From WTJH01 sp049889695 (GTDB taxonomy: Bacteria > Bacteroidota > Bacteroidia > Flavobacteriales > Flavobacteriaceae), in NCBI GenBank assembly GCA_049889695.1, contig JBMHCX010000007.1:62001-126000 (forward strand): a stretch of DNA of 64,000 nt. Direction: 5' to 3'. The number at the start of each line of letters is the position of its first letter. Position 1 is the first letter of the stretch. The notes under the pieces were generated by a model. The model saw only the letters and a program-made list of their open reading frames with translations, was not told the DNA's origin and searched no databases. The position numbers and the translations under genes are program-made. This document shows, in pieces, positions 27,107 to 35,080 of this stretch.

Positions 27107-28040
27107 AATAGTCAATGATTAAAACACTTATCAGACCTGCAAGTATACACATAATCGGGAGTAAAAGTTCCTTTTTTGGCAGGTATAATTGCTCGATCAC
27201 CGGGCGAAGGGCAGATAAATTTTTCCAGGGCCAAACCAAGGGTAAACTCCCAACAACAAAACCCAGTATCGAGGCAAGGGTGCTTTTTTTATGGTGTTGG
27301 AGCAAATAACTCAGAAGGTTGGAAAAAAGGCTTAACCCAACAATTGTTCCCCCACCAAAAACCAGCATGATTTTGTAATACGCCCATTGGTCTAGGGTAA
27401 ATGCATCTTGCCAGCTTCCCTGAAAACAGTAGAGTAAGCCATAGAAAAGCGCATTTACAGTATCCACTAACAGGAGCTTATAATTTCCTAAAAGCAAGAG
27501 AATAAATGACCCGGAAAGACCGGGCAGGGTCATCCCGGTTATGCTAATTATTCCACAAAAAAATACGAAATACAAGTTGGTGTTTGGAAGCATAGGGCTC
27601 TGAAAGCAAAGGCTGGAACCAAGGAGGAGTCCTAAACTACAAACCACAAGCTGAGAGAATCCCCATCCCTGCAGATTTTTTGAAATACTCCAAACTGAAG
27701 CTAAGATCATTCCGAAAAACAAAGACCAAATTTCAATGGGATATTTTTTTAATCCCAAATCAATAAGCAGTGATACGCTGAAATAACTGATGATAACACC
27801 GGAAAATAATTTTCCTAAAAAAGGCAGATTGCTATACTGTTTTAATTCATTGTAACGTCCTGAAAAAAATAGTTTGAGGGCTCTGCGATCGAGTCGTTTT
27901 AAAGAGTATATAAGTTCCTCATAGCAATTTGTGGCCAGTGCAACTATGCCTCCTGAAACTCCTGGTACTTTATTGGCAGCTCCCATAGCAATTCCTTTAA
28001 GCACAAGGAGCCAGTTGTCTTTAGAGCTGCGGTTTTCCAT
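27063..28040 (-). CDS. DUF368 membrane protein (polyprenyl-phosphate transporter family), copy 2
   Basis: 325 residues, about nine hydrophobic segments. The family signature occurs twice, as expected for an inverted-repeat transporter: KGIAMGAANKVPGVSGGIVA near the N-terminus and TGMTLPGLSGSFILLLLGNY in the second half. DUF368 proteins (PopT type) recycle undecaprenyl phosphate across the inner membrane for wall and glycan synthesis. This copy has GAANKVPG where most members, including its neighbour, have GAADLIPG: the acidic residue is replaced by Asn-Lys. It overlaps the first copy by 20 bases and aroE by 44 bases. Confidence 0.93.
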   Translation of the reverse strand: MENRSSKDNWLLVLKGIAMGAANKVPGVSGGIVALATNCYEELIYSLKRLDRRALKLFFSGRYNELKQYSNLPFLGKLFSGVIISYFSVSLLIDLGLKKYPIEIWSLFFGMILASVWSISKNLQGWGFSQLVVCSLGLLLGSSLCFQSPMLPNTNLYFVFFCGIISITGMTLPGLSGSFILLLLGNYKLLLVDTVNALFYGLLYCFQGSWQDAFTLDQWAYYKIMLVFGGGTIVGLSLFSNLLSYLLQHHKKSTLASILGFVVGSLPLVWPWKNLSALRPVIEQLYLPKKELLLPIMCILAGLISVLIIDYYGQSTSVRASGKRH

Positions 28041-28992
28041 TTTTGGTTTTTTGGGTTTGTCGCTCTAAAATAGCTAAAATCAAAAAGCCAAAGATCAGAC
28101 AAATAACAGCTGCCACTATGTGTGTTTCTCCCTCTATTCGGGTGGGCCAAACGGCTAAGGATATCTTATGATCGCTTCCGAGTATCATCCATTTCTGCCA
28201 TGGCCATATTTTATGTAAAGCACCACATATCAGGCCAATGAGTAACAGCAATGTTTTATCGGGGTATTTTTTTAATACCCATTTGAGCAGCATGGCAAAA
28301 AGTCGAATCCCGATGAGAATTCCCAATCCTAGGCATAGGGCATTTTTTGCGTGGAGGAGAAAAGTAGTCATTTCAAAATCCACGAGTTGGGTCAGCAATC
28401 CTTTTAGCGTAGCGATAAAAGTATCGTAAACCCCTAGCACCAGCAGTATATAGGCGCCAGAGAGCCCTGGGAGTAGCATGGCTGAGATAGCGATCATGCC
28501 ACTGAAAAATAGCTTTATAAGGCTCGGTTCGGAAGTCCCCACTGCAAGTTGCGTTAAACCAAAAGATAGAACAAACCCTAGCGCTATAAATCCCCAAAAA
28601 TGAAGATTTCGTGGGGTTTTGACTTGTCGGATAAGCATTTGAATGCTTGCTAAAAGGAGGCCTAAAAAAAATGCGTTTAAGTGGATGGGATATTCTCGGA
28701 GTAAAAAGTCAATAGAAAAAGATAGACTAACGATACTGGCAAAAATCCCACCAAAGACAAGTAGTATGAAATTAGCATTGATGGCTTTCCAAAAGGCTTT
28801 CCATTGCCCTTTCAGCAGCAATTTAAAATTTAGAAGATTTAATTGATTGATGGTGAAAATCAATTCTTGGTAAATCCCCGTGACCAAGGCAATCGTCCCT
28901 CCAGAGACCCCGGGAATTAAATCGGCGGCCCCCATGGCCATTCCCTTAAAAAAAAGGGCTATTCTAAAGTTTTGGGAGGAAGATTTGGACAT
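28021..28992 (-). CDS. DUF368 membrane protein (polyprenyl-phosphate transporter family), copy 1
   Basis: 323 residues, multi-pass membrane protein. Signatures FKGMAMGAADLIPGVSGGTI and SAMLLPGLSGAYILLVLGVY are both canonical. The family moves undecaprenyl phosphate back across the cytoplasmic membrane, so the lipid can be reused for peptidoglycan and polysaccharide precursors. Same length and topology as the following gene, so the pair is a tandem duplication that has diverged. It is probably first in an operon with copy 2 and aroE; 19 bases separate it from the TPR gene upstream. Confidence 0.95.
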   Translation of the reverse strand: MSKSSSQNFRIALFFKGMAMGAADLIPGVSGGTIALVTGIYQELIFTINQLNLLNFKLLLKGQWKAFWKAINANFILLVFGGIFASIVSLSFSIDFLLREYPIHLNAFFLGLLLASIQMLIRQVKTPRNLHFWGFIALGFVLSFGLTQLAVGTSEPSLIKLFFSGMIAISAMLLPGLSGAYILLVLGVYDTFIATLKGLLTQLVDFEMTTFLLHAKNALCLGLGILIGIRLFAMLLKWVLKKYPDKTLLLLIGLICGALHKIWPWQKWMILGSDHKISLAVWPTRIEGETHIVAAVICLIFGFLILAILERQTQKTKNGKPQL

Positions 28993-29011
28993 TGTGAAAC
29001 AAAGCTTGCAA

Positions 29012-30388
29012 CTAGGATGTTCGAACTTCAGAAGTATACAACCTTTCTAGTTCAGGATAGGTCTGGAAAACCTCATAGGGGACATTACCTTTAATCGGAA
29101 GTTCGTGTTTAAAGTAACGTGCTTCAATCAGTTGTCCTTTCTTCAGATAGATCCCAGCAGCTCTTAGTGCAATGGCCTTGTTGTCACTGTAGAATTCACG
29201 TGCTTGGAGTACAATTTCTATTGCTTTATTCAACTCCCCTTGGAGAACATATCCATCAATCAGCATTACCCAATTTTCAAGCTCATAATTTCCGAGGTCT
29301 ATCACATTTTGCAATGCAATGGTACTTTCAATTATGTTGGCCGTTATCTGATGAATCTGACTTTTAATTTTCCACAACAAAACACTGTCGCCATTGACCT
29401 CTAAAGCTTTTTCAACATAAAAGAGTGCTTTGTTGTGATCGCTCGCTTCAAAGTAGTATTGGATGAGTGCTCCCCAAGCTTTTTCGTTGCTGGGTTCAAG
29501 ATGAACAGCCTCCTTGAAGTAACGAAGGGCAATAGGGTTGTTGCCCAATTTTTGATGGCAAATCCCGATCCGATGGTGTGTAAACGAGTTGCTTTCAGTT
29601 AGTTGCATAGCAACTTCATAGTTCTCGATGGCTTCATTTAAGCGCCCTAGGGTTTCTAGGATTTTCCCTTTTTCGATGTAAGCACCGGAGAAAGTATCAT
29701 CGCTGATGATGGCAAAGTCAAAAGCCGACAGTGCCTCGAGGTGCTTTTGTTGTCTTTCGTAAATTTTCCCCAGTTGATGCCACCCAATTTCACTGTAGGG
29801 TTGTTTTTCCAACAGCTGATTCAAGGTATCGATGGCTTCGTCCTCTTTGTCTAACTGCTCGTAACAATATAGGAGATTGTAAAGAGATTGGTAGTCTTCT
29901 GGGCATTTGTCAAAACAGCGTTTGAAGAAATATTGTGCTTGCTCATAGGACTCTAACATGAGATATTCCATTCCCAAAAGATTCCAAATGTCATCGGGTT
30001 CTTCGGCTATACTCAGCGCTCGGCTAAGCATTTGTATTGCTTCTGAATGCTGGTTATTCTTCGAGAAGATACTGGCTTTTTGCAACCAGACTTCTTCGTT
30101 GTTCGGGCAGAGTTTTTCGATTTTTTGTAAAAGCTCAGTCGCGGCAGCATAGTGATTGTCAAAGATCAGTAGTTCGCTCTGTAGCAACATCAGCTCCGTG
30201 TTTTGCGGATGCTGATCCATGGCCATTTGTAAGGCTCTTTTGGCCATTTGAATTTGGCCGTAGTCGATATAATAGTGAATGATGGCTTCGAATTCTTGAG
30301 CGTCAAAGAATGCTATCGCATTGGATTTTAGCATTTCTTCAAATTTGGCAATGGGCAAATCCCCAGATCCCTCGGAGTAATCAAACAT
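29012..30388 (-). CDS. Tetratricopeptide repeat protein
   Basis: 458 residues without signal peptide, made almost wholly of TPR units (about 34 residues each) from residue 35 to 430. Typical units are EVWLQKASIFSKNNQHSEAI, AWGALIQYYFEASDHNKALF and IGWHQLGKIYERQQKHLEAL. TPR arrays bind other proteins; partner and role cannot be deduced. Close relatives occur in most Flavobacteriia as cytosolic proteins. It lies 19 bases upstream of the DUF368 pair on the same strand, so may be co-transcribed with those genes. The 80-base gap behind it includes a 12-base GC palindrome at about 30432-30443. Confidence 0.9.
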   Translation of the reverse strand: MFDYSEGSGDLPIAKFEEMLKSNAIAFFDAQEFEAIIHYYIDYGQIQMAKRALQMAMDQHPQNTELMLLQSELLIFDNHYAAATELLQKIEKLCPNNEEVWLQKASIFSKNNQHSEAIQMLSRALSIAEEPDDIWNLLGMEYLMLESYEQAQYFFKRCFDKCPEDYQSLYNLLYCYEQLDKEDEAIDTLNQLLEKQPYSEIGWHQLGKIYERQQKHLEALSAFDFAIISDDTFSGAYIEKGKILETLGRLNEAIENYEVAMQLTESNSFTHHRIGICHQKLGNNPIALRYFKEAVHLEPSNEKAWGALIQYYFEASDHNKALFYVEKALEVNGDSVLLWKIKSQIHQITANIIESTIALQNVIDLGNYELENWVMLIDGYVLQGELNKAIEIVLQAREFYSDNKAIALRAAGIYLKKGQLIEARYFKHELPIKGNVPYEVFQTYPELERLYTSEVRTS

Positions 30389-30468
30389 AAATCGTCGACT
30401 AATTGGTTAGTACAATTTAAGAAGAGGGAAGCCGCGGCTTTCAAAAAGGAGGGTTTGTTTTCAACAAA

Positions 30469-31656
30469 TTAATTAACAGCTGACACCTCATCTAGGCATT
30501 CCAACAGTATTTTGCAGCCTTTTCGAATTTCTTTTGTACTGATGGTCAGGGGGGGAGATATCCGAATTGCTCGCTTTTCCCAGAGGAGAAAAAATAGGAT
30601 GAGTCCCTTTTCTAATGCTTTTTCTACTATGGGGGCCGTATATTTTGCTTCTTTGAGTATCGGGGCTAGCATCAACCCTTTCCCATTTACTTTCTCGATG
30701 AGCGGATGGACCAGAAGTTCTCTGAAAAGTGCTTCTTTATGAGCGATCTGGCCCATTAAATTTTCCTTTTCTATTGTTTTTAATGTAGCCAAACAAGCCG
30801 CTGCTATCACGGGGTTGCCGCCAAAAGTAGTTATGTGTCCTAAAGCGGGCTTGTTGGTCAACAAAGACATCAGTTGTTGGGAGGCCGCGAATGCCCCTAC
30901 AGGCATACCTCCTGCCATACCTTTTCCCATGACCAATATGTCTGGGACAATCCCATAATCTTCATAGGCAAACCACCGTCCTGTTCTGCCAAAGCCGGGT
31001 TGTATTTCATCTAAGATGAGAAGTGCTCCAACAGCTTTGCACCGCTCGGCAACCCTTTGGAGGTAGTTTTCCTCAGGGACAATGAAGCCAGCACCTCCTT
31101 GGATGGTTTCTAAAATTACGGCTGCCGTTTTATCATTTATTTTTTCAAGCGCTGAAAAATCATTGAATTGTATATAACGAACACCGGGAAGAAGAGGTCT
31201 GTAAGCTGCTTTTTGTTCTTCTATCCCCAAGAGGCTTAATGCTCCCTGAGTACTCCCATGGTAGGCCTGATGTGCAGCAATTATTTCGCTCCTTCCACTA
31301 GCTCTCTTGGCTAGTTTCAAAGCTCCCTCTATGGCTTCTGTACCCGAATTGGTCAGGTAGATTTGCTCTAGGCTAGGTGCCAAACGATCGATGAGTGATT
31401 TGGCGTATTCTACCGCATTTTTCTGGGCAAATTCTCCATACACCATGACGTGCAAATGTTTATTCATTTGCCTTTTCATGGCTCGGATTACCGCTGGGTG
31501 TCGATGTCCTACACTACATGCTGAAACACCAGCGACAAAGTCCAAATATTTTCGCCCTCGGCTATCATAGATATAACTGCCTTTGGCTTTGGTAATTTCA
31601 AGACCTATCGGAAAAGGGGTCGTTTGTGCCTGATATTTTAGGAAATCATTGATCAT
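30469..31656 (-). CDS. Class III aminotransferase (ArgD/OAT-like)
   Basis: 395 residues, PLP fold type I, aminotransferase class III. Motifs: YLDFVAGVSACSVGHRHPAV at the substrate entrance, YLTNSGTEAIEGALKLAKRA for phosphate binding, LLILDEIQPGFGRTGRWFAY with the PLP Asp, and ILVMGKGMAGGMPVGAFAAS with the PLP lysine. Relatives include acetylornithine, ornithine and 4-aminobutyrate transaminases; the exact substrate cannot be told, and argininosuccinate genes are not nearby. Its start overlaps the end of the OstA-like gene by 11 bases, an association common in Flavobacteriia but functionally unexplained. Confidence 0.9.
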   Translation of the reverse strand: MINDFLKYQAQTTPFPIGLEITKAKGSYIYDSRGRKYLDFVAGVSACSVGHRHPAVIRAMKRQMNKHLHVMVYGEFAQKNAVEYAKSLIDRLAPSLEQIYLTNSGTEAIEGALKLAKRASGRSEIIAAHQAYHGSTQGALSLLGIEEQKAAYRPLLPGVRYIQFNDFSALEKINDKTAAVILETIQGGAGFIVPEENYLQRVAERCKAVGALLILDEIQPGFGRTGRWFAYEDYGIVPDILVMGKGMAGGMPVGAFAASQQLMSLLTNKPALGHITTFGGNPVIAAACLATLKTIEKENLMGQIAHKEALFRELLVHPLIEKVNGKGLMLAPILKEAKYTAPIVEKALEKGLILFFLLWEKRAIRISPPLTISTKEIRKGCKILLECLDEVSAVN

Positions 31657-33316
31657 CGGATGATTGTAATTCCATGACAGGTAAACGTTCCATCGGTAAA
31701 ATAGGGACTAAGGGGAGTTTGAGGTCTTCTTCGTCAAAGAGATCGTTTTTACTTTTAGGGCGTTGCTCCTCGCGCCAAATAAACCCTTCTAGCCGCCTCT
31801 CGTTTTGTTCGATGTCTTTTTCAGGGAAAACATTGCCGGAAGGTTGCACATTGAATTGTATAGACCCAATAGCATTGTTTTCAATCCACATGTTTAAACT
31901 GCTACAATCTGTTCGGTCGATGCCGATTAGTTCGCCGGTATCTTCAGCATACATATAATAGAGCACCTCTGTGTTTTTGTCGATATCTATTCGTTCTAAT
32001 TCCCCTGCTTCAAAATTACCATTCAGAAAACCACCTTTAATTTGGTTGTATCCACCTCTATCGAGGGAGTCTTTTTCAATGACAAATACTCTACCTAAAA
32101 TTTTTAGCGTATCTAAGGATCGACTTTGCGGCTCTATGAAAAGTTGAATCTCATTCCCAGACATTTGACTTTTTCCAAACCACATCACGGGGTTACTTTT
32201 GTTGAAGTCAATTTCTGTGAAGACCTGCTGCTCTCTTCGCGTTAGTGGTTTTTTTAACAGCTTGATGACCCCTTCACTTTCATTAAAATGGAGTGAGTCC
32301 GAGACGCCACTCATGTCGCTTTTGTAGATACGCACCCCATAAAATCCTTTTAATAATCGCTTGGTTTCAGGGCCAGTTGCTAGGAGCGTATCGGCATGTA
32401 TAAATAAGGAATCTTGTTCTACAATGTTCACGGCGAGGGCCTGCCGAGTGATGATGGCCGAATCCTTAGCTTTAAATATTTCACCATAATGCCCGGTGAT
32501 TATGGACTTGTTTAAGGGATCTGTGATACTGATATTGTTGGTGGCAGCAGCATATTCACGTGCGTTTTCAAAATAGAGACTGTCTCCTTGAATAATTTTA
32601 TTGTCGTAATAAATAGTGGCTTCCCGTTTAAAATAGCCCTGCTGTGCATTAAGGTCGTAGAATCCTCTAAGACACTCAATTTCATAGCTTTGGCCAACAA
32701 TACGCGATTTCCCATAAAGATAGGCCAGGTCCAACTCAGTGTAGTAGTCTAATTGTTCGCTATCGAGGGTGTATTCTGGATTGTCGATATGAACTTTCGA
32801 TTGAAATCGATATTTCTTTTGATCCATGAAATAACGACCGCGGTTAGAACGGAGTCTACTTTCCTGGTCTTCTATCAGTCCAGGAGTATTGTAGTAGGCT
32901 TGTTGTTCCAATCGATTGAGATGTAGGGTATCCGTTTTCAGTGTCATATCCGGACGTTTAAGCACGACCGACCCCCATGCCTTTGCTTTTTGTGTTTGAC
33001 CACTGTATTCCAAATACGAGCAGTCCATCCGCAAAGAATCGCCTTGAGTGAAAACGACTTGTCCGTCGGCAATAAAAAAATTCTTTGCGTTGTAGAAAAA
33101 TGCTCGATCCGATTCTATTCGTGCTCCTTGGTGGAAGAGTACGACTCTTTCGTTGTTCTTTTTGGTTAAGAGAGTTGCGCCTGGGAATAAAGCTTCATCG
33201 CGAACTGCGCTACCCGCTTGTCGGATTTCGATGGTTCGCTTTTGCGAGGTCTCTTGTGCTTGGGAATACCCACTCCAGATGAGTACAACGAAAAGGGCTA
33301 CTCCAAAGCGATTCAT
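31646..33316 (-). CDS. OstA-like (LptA/LptD N-domain-like) exported protein
   Basis: 556 residues with a signal peptide (MNRFGVALFVVLIWSGYSQA, cleavage before QE). The mature protein is built of OstA/LptA-type beta-jellyroll repeats: VVLFHQGARIESDRAFFYN, FIADGQVVFTQGDSLRMDC and GSVVLKRPDMTLKTDTLHL show the alternating G-x-V ... D-x-L/A pattern. Such domains carry lipopolysaccharide through the periplasm or form the N-domain of LptD. There is no LptD barrel, so this resembles a long LptA. A tail from about 500 is acidic and likely disordered. Neighbours are purA and an aminotransferase. Confidence 0.87.
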   Translation of the reverse strand: MNRFGVALFVVLIWSGYSQAQETSQKRTIEIRQAGSAVRDEALFPGATLLTKKNNERVVLFHQGARIESDRAFFYNAKNFFIADGQVVFTQGDSLRMDCSYLEYSGQTQKAKAWGSVVLKRPDMTLKTDTLHLNRLEQQAYYNTPGLIEDQESRLRSNRGRYFMDQKKYRFQSKVHIDNPEYTLDSEQLDYYTELDLAYLYGKSRIVGQSYEIECLRGFYDLNAQQGYFKREATIYYDNKIIQGDSLYFENAREYAAATNNISITDPLNKSIITGHYGEIFKAKDSAIITRQALAVNIVEQDSLFIHADTLLATGPETKRLLKGFYGVRIYKSDMSGVSDSLHFNESEGVIKLLKKPLTRREQQVFTEIDFNKSNPVMWFGKSQMSGNEIQLFIEPQSRSLDTLKILGRVFVIEKDSLDRGGYNQIKGGFLNGNFEAGELERIDIDKNTEVLYYMYAEDTGELIGIDRTDCSSLNMWIENNAIGSIQFNVQPSGNVFPEKDIEQNERRLEGFIWREEQRPKSKNDLFDEEDLKLPLVPILPMERLPVMELQSSDDQ

Positions 33317-33327
33317 GGCACTTGGAT

Positions 33328-34599
33328 TTATCGGAAAATGGTTTGTGTTCTATCGGGCCCTACAGAAACAATCTTGATCGGAGTTTCCAACTCTTTTTCC
33401 AAGTAGTCAATGTAATCTACAAGCGCTTTAGGGAATTCTTCTGCCTTCTCTAGCTGTGTTAAATCTTCGCTCCAACCTTCCATTTCGGTGTAGATGGGAG
33501 AGACTAATTCTGGGGATACATCATATGGGAAATAATCGATTGGGCCTTGAGGAGTTTGGTAGGCCGTACAAACCTTAATCTTTGAAAACCCAGATAAAAC
33601 ATCTCCTTTCATCATCATCAGTTGGGTAACTCCATTGATGCGAACGGAGTATTTCAGCGCGACGAGGTCTAACCATCCGCAACGTCGTGCTCGGCCTGTA
33701 GTGGCGCCAAACTCATTTCCTATTTTCCCCATTCTTTCTCCATCTTCATCGAAAAGTTCTGTCGGAAATGGACCGCTTCCAACGCGGGTAGTATAGGCTT
33801 TAAAAATACCAAAGACATCTGCTATGCTGTTGGGAGCTATACCAAGTCCTGTACAGGCCCCAGCTGCCGTAGTGTTAGAAGAGGTAACAAAGGGATATGT
33901 ACCGAAGTCTATGTCTAAGAGCGATCCTTGTGCTCCTTCCGCTAATATCTTTTTCCCCTCTTTCAAGGCCTGGTGTAAATAGTGTTCACTATCGACGAAC
34001 GGACATTTTTTAAGGGTCTCTAAGCTGTCAAAAAATTCAGCTTCTGCCTGGTCTAGATCAAATGCCAGCTCTTGTTGAAATTGATCCAGTAAGTGAAGAT
34101 GCTTTTGTTTCAGGTGGTCATATCGCTCTTTCCAATCGTCTAACAATAGACTTCCTACCCGTAGTCCATTACGCCCAGTTTTGTCCATATAGGTAGGGCC
34201 AATACCTTTAAGAGTAGAACCGATTTTAGCTTTACCTTTCGCTTTTTCAGCTGCAGCATCCAATAGGCGGTGCGTCGGAAGAATCAAGTGCGCTTTCTTG
34301 GAAATGAGTAGCTTAACACTTAAATCTATATTAAAAGGGGCTAGTTTTTCGATTTCTTTTTGAAAAATAACTGGGTCTATGACCACACCATTCCCAATCA
34401 GGTTAATTGCAGTCGGATGAAAGATCCCCGAAGGAATGGTATGCAATACATGCTTGATGCCATCGAATTCGAGGGTATGCCCAGCGTTTGGACCTCCTTG
34501 AAATCGAGCAATGATATCGTAAGATTGGGTCAATACATCAACGATTTTCCCTTTACCTTCGTCTCCCCATTGAAGGCCTAATAACAAATCTACCGCCAT
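33328..34599 (-). CDS. purA: Adenylosuccinate synthetase
   Basis: GTP-dependent joining of IMP and aspartate, first committed step to AMP. 423 residues, normal. The N-terminus LLLGLQWGDEGKGKIVDVL is the PurA P-loop with catalytic Asp; GPNAGHTLEF holds the catalytic His; IGSTLKGIGPTYMDKTGRNG, GAQGSLLDIDFGTYPFVTSS and TTGRARRCGWLDLVALKYSV are all canonical; the C-terminal VSVGPDRTQTI binds the GTP base. Twelve bases downstream of fur and eleven upstream of the OstA-like gene, so probably one transcript from the fur promoter. Confidence 0.98.
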   Translation of the reverse strand: MAVDLLLGLQWGDEGKGKIVDVLTQSYDIIARFQGGPNAGHTLEFDGIKHVLHTIPSGIFHPTAINLIGNGVVIDPVIFQKEIEKLAPFNIDLSVKLLISKKAHLILPTHRLLDAAAEKAKGKAKIGSTLKGIGPTYMDKTGRNGLRVGSLLLDDWKERYDHLKQKHLHLLDQFQQELAFDLDQAEAEFFDSLETLKKCPFVDSEHYLHQALKEGKKILAEGAQGSLLDIDFGTYPFVTSSNTTAAGACTGLGIAPNSIADVFGIFKAYTTRVGSGPFPTELFDEDGERMGKIGNEFGATTGRARRCGWLDLVALKYSVRINGVTQLMMMKGDVLSGFSKIKVCTAYQTPQGPIDYFPYDVSPELVSPIYTEMEGWSEDLTQLEKAEEFPKALVDYIDYLEKELETPIKIVSVGPDRTQTIFR

Positions 34600-34611
34600 A
34601 AAAGCTTGGAA

Positions 34612-35058
34612 TTATTTGGTTTTTTTTGTGCCGTAAAAATATAAAGAATGATTGTGTATTTCCATATCAAAAACCTCTTCTATTGTCTTTTTTATGGATT
34701 GTATTCTAGGATCGCAAAATTCCTTTACTTCACCGGTGTCCGTGAAGATAATATGGTCGTGTTGTCGGTCGAAATACGATTTTTCATAATGGGCAATATT
34801 ACTGCCCCCAAATTGATGCCTGCGAACCAATCCTGAATCCAACAATAGCTCGATGGTGTTGTAGAGGGTTGCCCGACTGACGCGATAATTCTTATTTTTC
34901 ATCTTGACATAAAGCGATTCTATATCAAAATGCTCATCGCTATCGTAGATCTCGTAAAGGATCGCAAATCGCTCCGGCGTTTTTCGATGCTTGTGTTTAT
35001 CTAAAAAACTGATAAATACATCCTTGACAACATCTTGAGGATTTAATTGGTCGTTCAT
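34612..35058 (-). CDS. Fur-family transcriptional regulator
   Basis: 148-residue metal-responsive repressor. The winged-helix part has RKTPERFAILYEIYDSDEHF and RVSRATLYNTIELLLDSGLV, the DNA-recognition helix. The dimerisation half has QHDHIIFTDTGEVKEFCDPR: the His residues and Cys of the regulatory metal site are kept, but the C-x-x-C structural zinc pair is replaced by F-T-D-T. Flavobacteriia often carry this variant. It could act as Fur, Zur or PerR; the family member cannot be decided. Promoter element lies directly upstream, and the downstream gene purA follows at once. Confidence 0.93.
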   Translation of the reverse strand: MNDQLNPQDVVKDVFISFLDKHKHRKTPERFAILYEIYDSDEHFDIESLYVKMKNKNYRVSRATLYNTIELLLDSGLVRRHQFGGSNIAHYEKSYFDRQHDHIIFTDTGEVKEFCDPRIQSIKKTIEEVFDMEIHNHSLYFYGTKKTK

Positions 35059-35062
35059 AGGG

Positions 35063-35070
35063 CAAATTTA
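35063..35070 (-). promoter_or_regulatory. -7 promoter element directly in front of fur
   Basis: Minus-strand TAAATTTG, exact TAnnTTTG, ending four bases before the fur ATG. Another near-leaderless arrangement like guaA and ruvX; the upstream relA/spoT gene ends at 35081, so most of this promoter would lie inside or beside its end. Confidence 0.45.
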
Positions 35071-35080
35071 CGGAATGTTC

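Noticed and set aside
30430..30445. 12-base GC palindrome AAGCCGCGGCTT in the gap behind the TPR gene
   Set aside because: No loop and no T-run after it, so not a terminator, and no second copy was seen.
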